Positions 33,489 through 44,030 of a DNA stretch of 64,000 nt are shown piece by piece; position 1 is the stretch's first letter, and every line of letters begins with the position of its first letter. The DNA lies in assembly GCF_027887165.1 (NCBI RefSeq), contig NC_077228.1, positions 107,458,043 to 107,522,042 of the forward strand. The letters run 5' to 3'. The notes below the pieces were generated by a model. That model was not told the origin of the DNA, ran no database searches, and saw only the letters and a program-made list of their open reading frames with translations. The stretch is from Monodelphis domestica (lineage: Eukaryota; Chordata; Mammalia; Didelphimorphia; Didelphidae). The translations under genes were made by a program, and so were the position numbers.

Positions 33489-33822
33489 ATTAGGTGCTTA
33501 CAACAATGGTTCCACAGAACAGATAATGAATCATCCCTAGACCTCATGGCAGAAAAGGAGGGCACTACTAAGGCAAAATGTCTAATAGATTATTAGGACT
33601 AGTCACTATGTAGGCTATTGGTGCTTATCTTTGTTTAAAGGAAGACTGTAAATCTGGTGATGGGTAGTGGTGGTGATTGGTATTGGTGATGGTGATGATG
33701 GTGTTGGTGATGGTGGTGATGATGCTAGTGATGAATTGGTTCCCTTTCTACACAAAGAGGATGTTTAGTAGTTTGAATCTGGTTCTTAGAGAGCATAGGA
33801 TTACTAGATCAAAACGTTAAGG
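33489..33822. repeat. Unique sequence with degenerate GGTGAT tandem repeat
   Basis: 33,655-33,735 is an imperfect (GGTGAT)n/(GGTGATGAT)n array on the plus strand. No gene seen. Confidence 0.6.
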
Positions 33823-34542
33823 TGTAAGGAATTAAATTTATGGTTTGACTAAATATGTGAGAATTATAGAATAATATGGTGGTCGTCAATTTAAAATATT
33901 ATAGCTCAAGTCAAAATGACTTTTAATAGCTTTTATTTATAGGGGGTGGAAAGAGTGAAAGTAGAAAAATACAACAAGAGGGTAGAGAAGATGTCTAGTC
34001 TATCACACTAAATATTGCTCTGGTGCTCAGCTCATCCTGGCAGGGCTTGTTGACCCTCAATTAGAGGACTGGGAGTTCCACCCATGAGGCCTCCTCCAAG
34101 AGGGGAAAGGCCTCTCCAAAATGAATCCCTCTCCATAAGCCAGGAAAGGAAGGCCTCACTCACCCTGGAGCCAGTCCAAGAGCCATTACCCCAAGTTGAA
34201 GTTGAGGTCTAAATCGTAGCTCCAAGTCCCAGTCCCAGTCCAAGATCTTCCAAACTGAAGATTCAAGCCAAACACCACCAGCCCAAGGCTTTCAGGACTT
34301 TTTATAGTCTCCTCCTGTCCCTTCCCCTCTTCACAGGGGCCAATCAAAGGTTCCAAATTGCCTTCTTCTGAAGGTGTGGACTCTTATCAAAGGATTCACA
34401 AGTTTCATATTGATTGGATTAAAAGGGTAGAGCTTTCCAAGTAGGTGACTTGTGAATTCTCTTACTTGATAACAAAGTGTTAAGTAGGGGTTTCTTAGAT
34501 TGATTAAAAATAGACAAAGAGAATAAAGAATTCCCTTTCACA
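33823..34542 (-). repeat. Solo LTR
   Basis: About 720 bp from TGTAAGGAATT to CCCTTTCACA. The landmark 'ggtggtcgtcaattt' corresponds to the R/U5 segment of the other LTRs in the window. Flanks (aagg/aagt) are a weak target-duplication candidate. Confidence 0.55.
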
Positions 34543-35427
34543 AAGTTTCATCAAAGCTGGAAGATACCTTCAAGACCATTTAGCCCTCCTTTTATAGAGG
34601 AGAGTATGGCTTGTGCAGGTATTAAATGATTTGCCCAGGGTCACTCAGGTGATAAGCAGCAGAGGGGCATTATAGGTCAGGTTCTCTGACTCTAAACATA
34701 GGACTCTCTCATCTGTAACACTCTTCCTCTCATTGTAGCCCTACTCTCAAACTGCAACAGAAATACTAGTTCCCATGGAAACTTAACCCAGGGGAAAAGA
34801 GAAAGAAAAACATCCATTGCTATAAGCTCCATCATGTCTATTAGGCTTGGCTTATGAGGTATTGGGTTTTCATTTTCACATCAGCATTGAGGGATTAGGG
34901 CTCCCACAAGCATCTGGGAGTTCATAGTTCCATCTCAGCATGGATTTATCCAGATTCTAGAGGTGATGACTTTCCCTAACCTTTCTTTCCCTACTTCTTC
35001 AAGCAAACTTTCTTCCTGTTCCAGGTAGGCTATTTTTCTTCCCATCATACAATCCTTAGAAATCATTCCATCCAATCCCCTAATTTTACAGATAAGACAA
35101 CTGCTGCTTACTGCCTGCAACTGATGGATAAGTCAAACTCTAGGTTTCAGTTTCCTTATCTGTAAAATGTAAGAGTGAGGTTAGAGGACTTCTCAGATCT
35201 CTTACAGCTCAAAAACTATGACCCTATGAGGGACAGAAATCCAATTCACTGATATATTTTATGTAGACTCTACATTCTCCTCATTTCAGAACAAAAATCA
35301 GTGTTTTTTCCCTTCTTGAGTTCTGTAGCATCTAAGTCATCAAGATTTTTTTCAAGATCAGTGGCTGTAATTTAGCAACCACATCCTCGCTCTCTCTGTT
35401 TCTGTCTCTGTCTCTGTCTCTCTCCCA
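34543..35427. other. Noncoding, MIR-type relics
   Basis: MIR-like cores near 34,600-34,700 (minus) and 35,130-35,230 ('cagtttccttatctgtaaaa', plus). A short TCTGTC run at 35,395-35,425. No exon recognised. Confidence 0.5.
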
Positions 35428-35665
35428 AAAACCATTACCTTCTAAGTATTAATTCTAAGACAGACGAAGGACTAGGCAAAGGGGATTAAGTGTATTGTCT
35501 AGTGTCACTAGGAAGAGTCTGAAATTAGATTTAAACCTAGGGTCTCCCAACTCCAGGCCTAGGGCTCTATCTGCTATATCACCTAGCCACCCTTTTGGTA
35601 TAGGTTTTTATTTATTTTTTAAACTCTTACCTTCAATCTTAGAATTGATAACTAAATATTGGTTC
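35428..35665 (-). repeat. Marsupial SINE and a second SINE end
   Basis: Reverse SINE at 35,428-35,597 ('ccattaccttctaagtatt' to 'cacctagccaccc'), followed by the tail of another at 35,620-35,665. Confidence 0.65.
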
Positions 35666-36285
35666 TGTGAATTTTAAAACTATTCCATCCTACTCAGACC
35701 ATACTTTAGAAGATCTGATTTAGCTATTTCCTGATTGTAACAATGAAGGCACTCTCTTTAACAGAATCAGGAATGTCTTGTAGTACTTTACATTACTCCA
35801 CCCTACTTAGACATACTTTAGGGGAAGATAAAGTTGTAATCTGATTGAACAATGAAGGTACTTAATTCTCACCTTATAGTGAAGCTAGAGCTGTTAAGCT
35901 AAGTATATTTTTAGATCTTAATGCAAAAAGGTGTTAAGTAACTAACAAAAGGTGAACTTAACAAAGAAGTGCAAAGTAGCTCAAAAGATATAATCTAACC
36001 AGAGAAGGTAAGAACTAAAGAGTGGAAAGTCCTGGAAAAAATCTAACCAAAGAAGGTGAGAACTAAAGAATGGGCAGTCCTGGAGAAAAGCATCTGCTTT
36101 TGTGAAAAAATGTGAAAAATTTAGAGGAGGAGACACAAGAGTGAAAGTTCTATAAAAGAGGATGAAAAGTTGAGATTCGAACAATCGACATTCAGAGATA
36201 CAGGCAGTTCAATGGTGGAACTCAGCCTGGAGGAGCTCACTCAGACAGCTTCCTTGAGACAGTCTTGTGGTGACTTGGGTAAAAG
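35666..36285 (+). repeat. Family-G LTR, 3' truncated
   Basis: Starts TGTGAATTTTAAAACTATTCC, the U3 start of this family. It contains a duplicated internal stretch ('ctccaccctacttagacata' near 35,800 repeats an earlier segment) and a TATA-like TCTATAAAAGAGG near 36,150. U5 is missing. Confidence 0.65.
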
Positions 36286-37202
36286 AGAAGGAAGAAAGAG
36301 AAGAGAGAAAAGAAAGAAAGACTTCCCAAGTTTTCTCATCTGGGAGGGTAGGGTCTTCTTACATTGTTAATGCAGGACTAGACTCACAATGGGTGCTTAA
36401 ATAGCCAGTTGGTTGAATGAGGCAAATATCTAACAGTAGAAAGAGACCCAAGGACTGGGAGTCAGAAGACCCACCATCTAGTTCGGGCTCTGCCTGTAAC
36501 TAGTTGTGTGACCCTCAGTAACCCACATCATCTTTCTGAACTATAAAATGAACATTCTAATCCCTGCCTTGCCTATCTCACAGAGTATTTTGGTGGAGGG
36601 AGGGGAAATACTAGTCATTATAACAATTCAGAGCTGTTATTTAGAGAACTTTAAAGTTTGCAAAGCAGTGAACATATGGGATCTCATTTCATTCTTTTGA
36701 ATAATCCCTTAGGGTTGTTTTAATTAATAAAAGTTTATTGTCCTTTTTTTTTTACAGTCAAGAAGTTGAGGCCCCTGATTACACAGCTAGTGTGAGAGAT
36801 AGAGTTTGAATTTGGAGGTTGTCATGACTCAATTATCATCACCTTTATGCTGATGCATATGCATCATATGCATATGCAGATCTATAAACCTAGTCCTGTT
36901 CTTTCTCCTGAGATCTAGTCCCATATCCACTGCCATTTCATACACTACATGACTAAACTGGAACTCAGTCTCCCCTCTTCTCAACTTCTCTGTTACTGTC
37001 GTGGAACATCCTCTTTCTAGGCACCCAGGATCACTGTTTCAATATAATTTTTTTCATTTACTCCACATATCAGCTCTTAAGAGTTTCTTATGAACCAGGC
37101 AGTATGCTGAGTGTTGGAGATACAAAGAAAGGCAAAAGACAATCCCTGTCTTCAAATAGCTCATGTTCTAATGGGAGATGACATGCAAAAAATTATACAT
37201 AA
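36286..37202. other. Noncoding, MIR-type relics
   Basis: MIR-like core at about 36,430-36,560 (plus). The remainder (for example 37,050-37,195, resembling old dispersed repeat) shows no coding signal. Confidence 0.45.
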
Positions 37203-37332
37203 GAGGCAGCTAGGTAGCACAGTGGGTAAAGGGCCAGCCCCAGTGTTGTGAGGACCTGGGTTGGGAGGCCTGAGCTAAGTGACTGCTAGCTCTTAAACTT
37301 CTGTCAGAGTTGTTACTAAGACATAAAAGTAG
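37203..37332 (+). repeat. Marsupial SINE, degraded
   Basis: Starts 'gaggcagctaggtagcaca' with the tRNA-like head; the middle is deleted. Confidence 0.6.
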
Positions 37333-37988
37333 TGTAATATTTAAAATTATGAGGCTGATTATAGTTTAATAACTTTATTAAATCAGAATTAGTAGTAGTA
37401 ATAGTAAAGAGAGGAAAAAGTAGGAGAGAGGCAGAGAGATACTTAACCTTTCTAATCTAATGCCACCATCATGGGCTTCTAGATATATTTCACCATGGGT
37501 CCCCTCTGCTCCTCCACATTCATGCCAAAGACCCTGACTTCTTCCCCAGTCTGGGGTCAGGGAGCAAGGGAGAGGGGGAGAGAAGCCAGTGAAGCACTCA
37601 CCCCGGCTGCCAAAAGAAATTCGCTGTGATGATAGAAGTTATTTTTAAAGAGTAAGATTGGAAAAGTTGGATTAGGGCAGATTGTGAAAGTCTTTAGAAG
37701 CCAGACAGAGGACATGAACTTATAACATGAACTTATACGCTTTATTCACCATACACTAACTCTCCCATATCAAATCTTAGGAACCAATCATAGTTTTTTA
37801 ATTTGCCTAGCCTCCCAGGGCACAGTGCTTGTGGAATCATTGTTTCCTGCCTCATGGTTCATTGGTTCTTTAACTACCTTCTACTGAGGCTCATCTATAC
37901 CTGAATTTACTCAGTGGTATTTGACCTCCAGGCCACTGAGAGATGACATAAAAAAATCAACACTGGAGAGAGAGAAATTCACTCGACA
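37333..37988 (-). repeat. Probable LTR carrying a patchwork insertion
   Basis: TGTAATATTT...CTCGACA with an inverted AATAAA ('actttattaaatc') near the left end, as in other minus-strand LTRs here. 37,553-37,636 matches 42,180-42,262 (about 83% by eye) and 37,640-37,722 matches 38,468-38,549, both in the same orientation. Confidence 0.4.
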
Positions 37989-38281
37989 ATGGGGTTAAAA
38001 AAACCAAAACTTATCCTTGTAACATAAATACAATATAATGGAGGCTAGTTTCAAGGGAAAGAGGATGAAACAGACAGGGAAAGGGTTCCTGCAGAGGGTG
38101 GGATTGAATTTAAGAGGTTAAGAAGATCAAGGAAACAAGGAGAGATGGAGGTGAGGAGGGGAAACATTTTAGGCAAGGAGGAAAGGAAGGGAAAATGGAC
38201 CAGAGGTAGAAGACCAAGTATCTTGTGCAAGGAAGAGCAAGGAGGCCAGTATTGTTGGATCATAAAAAAAAGTAAAAATAG

Positions 38282-38460
38282 GGGTAGCTAGGTGGCTGAG
38301 TAGATAGTCAGGTCCAGAGACAGGAGGTCTTGTATTCAAATTTGGCCTCAGGTGCTTCCTAGCTATGTGACCCAGGATAAATCACTTAATCCTGATTGCC
38401 TATCTTTTACTGTTCTTCTGATTTAGAACAATATTCAGATTAAATTCTAAGATAGAAGAG
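38282..38460 (+). repeat. Marsupial SINE
   Basis: Starts 'ggggtagctaggtggctga' and ends near 'ttctaagatagaag'; a degraded full-length copy. Confidence 0.65.
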
Positions 38461-38743
38461 GAGAGATTGTTTATTTTTAAAGAGTAAGATCTGAAAGGTT
38501 GGATTAGGGCAGATTGTGAAGGGCTTTAGAAGCCAGACAGAGGACATGATATTTGATCCTGGAGGAATAGATGAGCCAGGGTACCTGGCATGTAACACTT
38601 GGTAAATGTTTGTTGACTGAATGACTCCTAAGTTCAACACTCTAGCCATTGCACTAGACTGTTTTAGTATGATACAATGAGATAATTATGTGACATGCTT
38701 GTCTATCTGACAGGGTTATTAGATGAAGGAGAATGTAGCATTC

Positions 38744-38748
38744 ATTTA

Positions 38749-38792
<44 letters not shown>
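38744..38792. repeat. (TA)n microsatellite
   Basis: TA dinucleotide run with a single ACA interruption. The ORF across it is a low-complexity artefact. Confidence 0.9.
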
Positions 38793-38814
38793 TGTTTTGT
38801 AATTATTTTCCTAT

Positions 38815-39860
38815 TGGGCTTCACAAAACACGTGGGGAGCAGGGCAAGGCCAAAACTCTCTTTAGGTCTCCCTCACTCCTAATTAAGAGTAATCTAGGCA
38901 GTTGTTCCCTGAGGGAAAGGGGATTTGTAGCTAAACAGCTTTCCCAGTCCTGCTGTTTTGGATTAAAAAAAGAAAGAAAGAAAAACAGCTGCATTCTATC
39001 AAATTTAAGGAGAGAGGGGAAAAAAATCCAAATTTATTTACCTCTACAGCTGATCAAAATAAGCTATTAAAAGTTGAACTTAGGGATAGTCACAGTAGAG
39101 AAAAGGTTTAGAAAGTTAAGAAGAGTGAGGATATTTCGTCACAACCAACATGGTCAGCCAAAACTGTAAAGGATAATTTTAGTGTTGTGACCTAAACTAT
39201 ATTAGTTATTTGTCGCCATGAGATATCCCAAATAAAAAACCCAAGACAGCTGGAAATTTATGGTGATTTAATTAATATAGTGGAAAGAAATTAAGAAGAA
39301 GGGAGAAGGAAAGGTTGTAGGATTTCTCCCACCTGGCTTGTGCCAGGGGGAAAGATTAGAGGCTCTAGGAAGATAAAGTTTTGGAGAGTAAAGGAGGAAA
39401 GAATCACCCTGAACTCCAAGAGGGCTCAGCCAAGATGCCTGAACCTGAATTAGCTCAAGGGCAAACTCACCGCCAAAACCCAGACAATTAGCTGCCACCA
39501 TGCCAAGATGTCAGAACGCTTAGCACGATGCTAGCCAGAGCCACATCTCCAGGGAAAGAGCCTGCGAAAAAAACCGAGACAATTCTACCTCACTTTCCTG
39601 AGTCTCCTCTGCACCAATCCTAGCCTAAGCTTGACTTAGGACAGCCCAGGGGTCTGTCAGATGTTTCTGATTTGTCACTTTCTCTATCAAAGGCCATCCT
39701 CCAAAACACTAAATCTTCAAGCATGGTTACAGACATTCTCGATTTTGTTAGACAAAGTTGGGTGGAATAATGCAAAGTTCCCAAAACATCCCTGGTTTTG
39801 TTAGGCTAAGCATCTTCATTGTTACAAATCAGGAGATAGCTAAATCCAATCTTCACAAGG
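38815..39860 (-). mobile_element. Family-G 5' LTR with leader, third copy
   Basis: LTR at 39,165 to about 39,860 (plus-strand start TGTAAAGGATAATTTTAG, the U5 end) followed on the minus strand by PBS-like TGGCTGACCATGTTGG and the leader at 38,815-39,150, which matches 19,410-19,490. The U3 start is truncated. Only the 5' end of this provirus remains. Confidence 0.65.
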
Positions 39861-41580
39861 GGCAGCAATACACTCTCACTCTTTCTCCTCTCAATCCCTC
39901 CCAGAGAAGCTCATTCAGTTCACCCAGGTAACTGGCAGAGAAAGACTTGCACCTGTGTGCAGAAGCCACTCTCTTGAGGTTATCCCTTAAGGTGGCCAGG
40001 TAAGGGAGAAACAGAGCTTAGAAGACTCAGTCTGTAACCAGCAAGGACCTTCTCCTGATCTACTCCTACTTAAGGCCCTAAGAACCCCACTAGCTCCCAG
40101 GATTAGCTCTCCAGACTATAGATTTTGTTGCATCCCTCAGTGGGTCTAGGGGTGACAGTCAACCTTTAGAGAGGGAATCACTGGGTCTACCTTAAATTGC
40201 TAAGGAAAATTATTATTGCCCTTTACTCAGCTGGTTATCTTAAGTCAGAGCACAAATGTCCTAAGAATATCAATGAGACACCTGCATGTTGTCTTGGGTG
40301 GAGAGAAGGCAATTATTTCCAAGGTTGCACAGATAGCCCACAGGAACCAATGATGAAGGAGGGAAGTAAGGTGCCCAGAATTTAGGCACTTTCATTGAAT
40401 AAGAATATTTAGAGCTTGGAGAAACCTAAAGGATCAAGGTAACTTACTCATTTTATAGAAGAGGTAGCCAAGTCTCAGAGCCAGGATTATTGGTCTCAGG
40501 CTACATAGCTACTTAATGGTAGAGTCAGGGCTAAAAGAACCCAGTCAAGTCTTTTAACTTGAGGTCAGTGTTCTTTCCACAACATATACCTATTTCTACT
40601 CAATGAGCCCTATCTCCCACATATCAAACATGCAGGCACTGTCCATAGAGAGAGAGAGAGGCTCTCCTTACTTTGGAGTGTCACTTTCCACAGTCTACTC
40701 TGGACCTTTATAGTAACTTTCACTTCTTGGTCAATGTACCAGCATGACCACTGGCACAGAGTGTCCTGTCATTCTATGAAACAAGTCAGAGGGACTCAGC
40801 CTTTAACATTCCTTCTGGGGAAGACTGGATGTTCTCCTCTCAAGGAGCAGGCCCTGGGATGGAATGGGGTGTGGGCACACAGGTGATGCCTTTTCCTAGA
40901 GAAAAGATGTGTCAGCTTGAGAATCAGTCTGGCTCTCCTGGGATAGGAGACATTCTATGCTCTACTGGGGACTGAGGTTGACTCTTCTTCCCCTCCCCTT
41001 TCCACTTTTATCCTTGTATGTGGCTTTGCCTGAAAGTCAGGAGGCTGATAAAACCAGCCTAATCCTAGGGAGGCTGTGTCTCTTGCTGAGGGAGGCCAAG
41101 CTTGTAGTCTTTTGCTACTGCTTTCTGGGAGTATCCAGTTAAGACAAGGCAAGAACCCTAGTACTATGGTCTTTGGACAGAAAAGATGTAGGGTTATGGG
41201 GAGTGCAACTGGGGTCCCCAGAAAAAGTTAGCCCTATGTTTGGATTTCAGGATTTGCAGGTGGGGGGGGGAGATACTCGGGGAGATATATGCCTGGGATA
41301 CCAGGTTTGAGTGAGCATGGGTGGCATCCCGAAGCAGAGGAACAAGCTGTGGAAACAAGCAAGAGGAGGCGTGGATGGAGTGAACTCAATATTTCTTCAA
41401 TGGACCCCTGCCAGCCCCAAAACAAGCAAAATGAAAAAATGAAAAAAAAAATCAGTCATTTACCCCCACCCCGTGCCAACTGCAGAGAAACTCTATGTAG
41501 TTCGGACATACACGCAATGGCATAGCAGCATCCTCACCTCTTCTCCCGATCAACCCCCACTACCTTCTCCAACCTCCTCA
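39861..41580. other. Intergenic, no gene recognised
   Basis: Contains a MIR-type relic near 40,400-40,590. GC content rises toward the ETNK2 island. ORFs at 40,955-41,525 have no recognisable domain. Confidence 0.5.
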
Positions 41581-41589
41581 TCCCCAGAA

Positions 41590-42560
41590 ATGTGTTGTTT
41601 CGTCTGCCTCCCCCGCCTTGCCGTGGGAAGGGAGTGAAAAGGAAGGAGCGGGGGGATCTCCTCCTGCCTAGTCTCCGCCGCGTCCCTGCAAAATCCAGCC
41701 GGCACCCTTGCCCGCTTACCTCGATCTTAACGTGCTTGGGTTTCCATTGCGGCCGCAGCTCCTGGATGAACCGGAGGGCTCTGGGAAGGATGTGACTTTG
41801 GCATACTGCAGTACTGAAGTACTAGACTGCGGAAGTTTTGAAATACTGGCCTGGCAGCTCCCAGCCGCCCACCTTGGCCCCTGACTGCGGCGCCGTCTTC
41901 TTCACGCCCCAAGTGCGCTGTGGCTAAATTCTTTGCGTCTTCAAGTAAAATAGGGAGCCGGGCAGAGGAGAAGGGCGAACAGCATTCCCAGCAGCCCCAC
42001 CCCCTCGGAGCCCGAGAAGCGAAAGCTAGCCCTTATGGGGGGCCAGCGAGGGAGTGGTAGAGAAGATGCCAGGAGAAGTCCTTGACTCACAACCCCCGAG
42101 CAACCCCTCTTTTCCCAGCCGGACAATTGAGAGCTGAGACTGGAACGTTCGGTCCGGGTATGATTGTTACATCACAAGCCCGGGGTCAGGGAGCAAGGGA
42201 CAGCGGGAGAGAAGCCGTGGAAGCGCCTGTCCCTGCTGCCAGAAGAAATTCGCTGTGATGGTGGATGGTCTCACTGGGTTTGCAGCGGGCTTCCAACAGC
42301 AGCAACCACCCTCAGAGTGGTGGAGGGGCATGTATTGTCCAGACTTCTCCGCCCCCCCCTACCCCCCCCCCCCGCTCCACCTCTCTCCCCTCCCTTGCGG
42401 GGGTGTCCCTTGATTCCAAGAATTTCCCTACCTGGTTTGGACTCCCAGCCCACTTTCCCTTTGACCCCGAAGGGAGAAAGTTACTTCTCGGATTCGGGAG
42501 GACTGGCGCCTCCTCTCTCGGTTTGCATCCCTAGCAGCTTCAGCATCTAGCTGCTGGGGC
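41590..42560 (-). promoter_or_regulatory. ETNK2: CpG island, likely ETNK2 promoter
   Basis: This is the only long GC-rich, CpG-containing stretch in the window, with a NotI-type site GCGGCCGC at about 41,749 and many CG dinucleotides through 42,530. It overlaps the ETNK2 first-exon fragment, so it probably includes that gene's transcription start. C-homopolymer runs interrupt it (42,350-42,375). ORFs across it on both strands are compositional. Confidence 0.65.
41720..41830 (-). CDS. ETNK2: ETNK2 first coding exon, 3' part; upstream frame closed by TAG
   Basis: On the minus strand ILPRALRFIQELRPQWKPKH followed by VKIE aligns with the N-terminal part of ethanolamine kinase 2, just before the kinase domain, and ends at a good donor GAG|GTAAGC (41,718-41,719). 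Ethanolamine kinase phosphorylates ethanolamine in the CDP-ethanolamine branch of phosphatidylethanolamine synthesis, in the cytosol. Upstream residues YFSTAVCQSH still align in length with the mammalian protein, but a TAG at 41,822-41,824 stands where the aligned residue is Ala, and no in-frame ATG lies between it and the donor. A short imperfect tandem duplication (AGTATTTCAAAACT / AGTACTTCAGTACT) sits at this point. The remaining exons would lie left of the window. Either an alternative first exon is used or this copy is damaged. Confidence 0.7.
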
Positions 42561-43400
42561 CCGGGTAGAGAAGAGAGAGAAGCCGGGAGACTCCTGGACC
42601 AGGGCCGGAGAACGAGCTTTCTGTCTAGCAGTCTGGTCAGCTTGAACACATCCAGCAAATTTTTTTTTTTCCTGGAGGGACCCGCCCTCATGCAGGGGAA
42701 ACTCCACTCTGAAGTTCTCTGAAGTTCTCTGAGTAGTCCCTGCCCTTCCCTCCCCCCCCCCCCCCCAGCTCCCTTCTCCCCTTTACTGGTCTTCTTGAAG
42801 AGCCATCCCACTTCCATAGCCAAGCCCATTAGCTCCCTGCCCTAGGAACAAGTTTTTGCCCCTCCACAATCTTACTAAAGTGATTGGCGGGGTGAGGGTT
42901 GTGGGGGATATAGAGGCGAAGAAGGTATATTTCAAAAGAAAACAGAAAAACCTCGTTCAGCTTTACATCCTCTAGAGATGGAGGGAGAAGGGGCATTTCA
43001 CTTTCTCCTTGGGAGTGACTGGTAATCTGGAGATAATTTTACTAATCACTTCTGGGACCCTTTAGAGACCCCCCCCCCCTTGACCTCAGACATCCTCCCC
43101 TTTTCTAGCCCACGTTTGTTGGCCTTTCAAACAGGTGCCCACCAAGCCTTCCAGACATGTCCCTTGAGCTACAATTCTTCTATTTCTACCCTTTTGTTTG
43201 AGCTTTATTTATTCCAGAGAAGTCCCCTCTTTTTTTCCCTTCCCCTTTGGTAGAACTCTGACTAGAAAATCTGGAACTTGACAGATCACTTAGTTTTGAA
43301 TCTCAATTATATTATGTCATGTTTATGGTAGTTATCTGTGTTTGGGTTTGTTTCCCCTATTAGGCTGTAAGCTTCATGAGTGTAGGAACATATATTTTCA
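42561..43400. other. GC-rich to ordinary flank of the CpG island
   Basis: Homopolymer C runs at 42,751-42,768 and 43,070-43,080, and a tandem doublet 'ctgaagttctctgaagttct' near 42,710. No exon recognised. Confidence 0.4.
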
Positions 43401-43850
43401 TTTTCTTTAAAAAACAAACAAACCTTACCTTCTGTCTTAGAATCAATACTAAATATCAGTTTCAAGGCAAAGTGGTAAGGGCTAGGCAATTGGGGTTAAG
43501 TGATTTGCCCAGGGTCACACAGCTAGTAAGTGTCTGGGGTCAAATTTTAACCCAGATCCTCTTCACTCTAAGCCTGGTTCTCTATCCACTGTTCAACCAG
43601 ACTAACTCAGGAATCTATGTTTTCTAAACTTTTTATTAATACCCCCCACCCCACCCCCAGTGCCAAGCACATCTTTGATCAAACAGATACATAATCAATA
43701 TATACTGAATTATTGTTAAATGAATTTTATTTTTTTGAAACCCTTATCTTCTCTTAGAATTGATACAAAGTATCTGTCACAAGATAGTTGTTACAAGGAT
43801 AGTTGTAACAAGATCTGTTATGGAAGAATGGTAAAGGCTAGGCAGACCTA
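43401..43850 (-). repeat. Two marsupial SINEs (one full, one partial)
   Basis: Full reverse copy 43,405-43,605 ('cccagggtcacacagctagt'); partial copy at 43,735-43,850 with a local triplication of 'agatagttgttacaa'. Confidence 0.75.
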
Positions 43851-43869
43851 ATGAGAACAGTAGCCCCAG

Positions 43870-43873
<4 letters not shown>

Positions 43874-43945
<72 letters not shown>

Positions 43946-44030
43946 GAGAGAAAAAGAGGAAGAGAAAGGGAGGGAGGGAGGGGGAGAGACAGACAGACAG
44001 AGACAGAGACAGAGAGAAAGAGAGACACAA
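43874..44030. repeat. (GT)n(GA)n microsatellite
   Basis: A GT run (43,874-43,905) passes into GA and GGGA/AGAC runs. It explains all ORFs overlapping here. Confidence 0.95.

Noticed and set aside
33655..33735. Repeat array considered as CRISPR-like or coding repeat
   Set aside because: A simple degenerate GGTGAT tandem repeat in vertebrate DNA; no spacers.
38723..39070. 115-codon ORF starting with repeated Tyr-Ile
   Set aside because: It is driven by the (TA)n run and then enters ERV leader sequence.
42164..42829. Four overlapping ORFs of 60-133 codons in the CpG island
   Set aside because: Pro/Gly/Arg-rich frames expected from GC-rich DNA; no domain, and none agrees with ETNK2.
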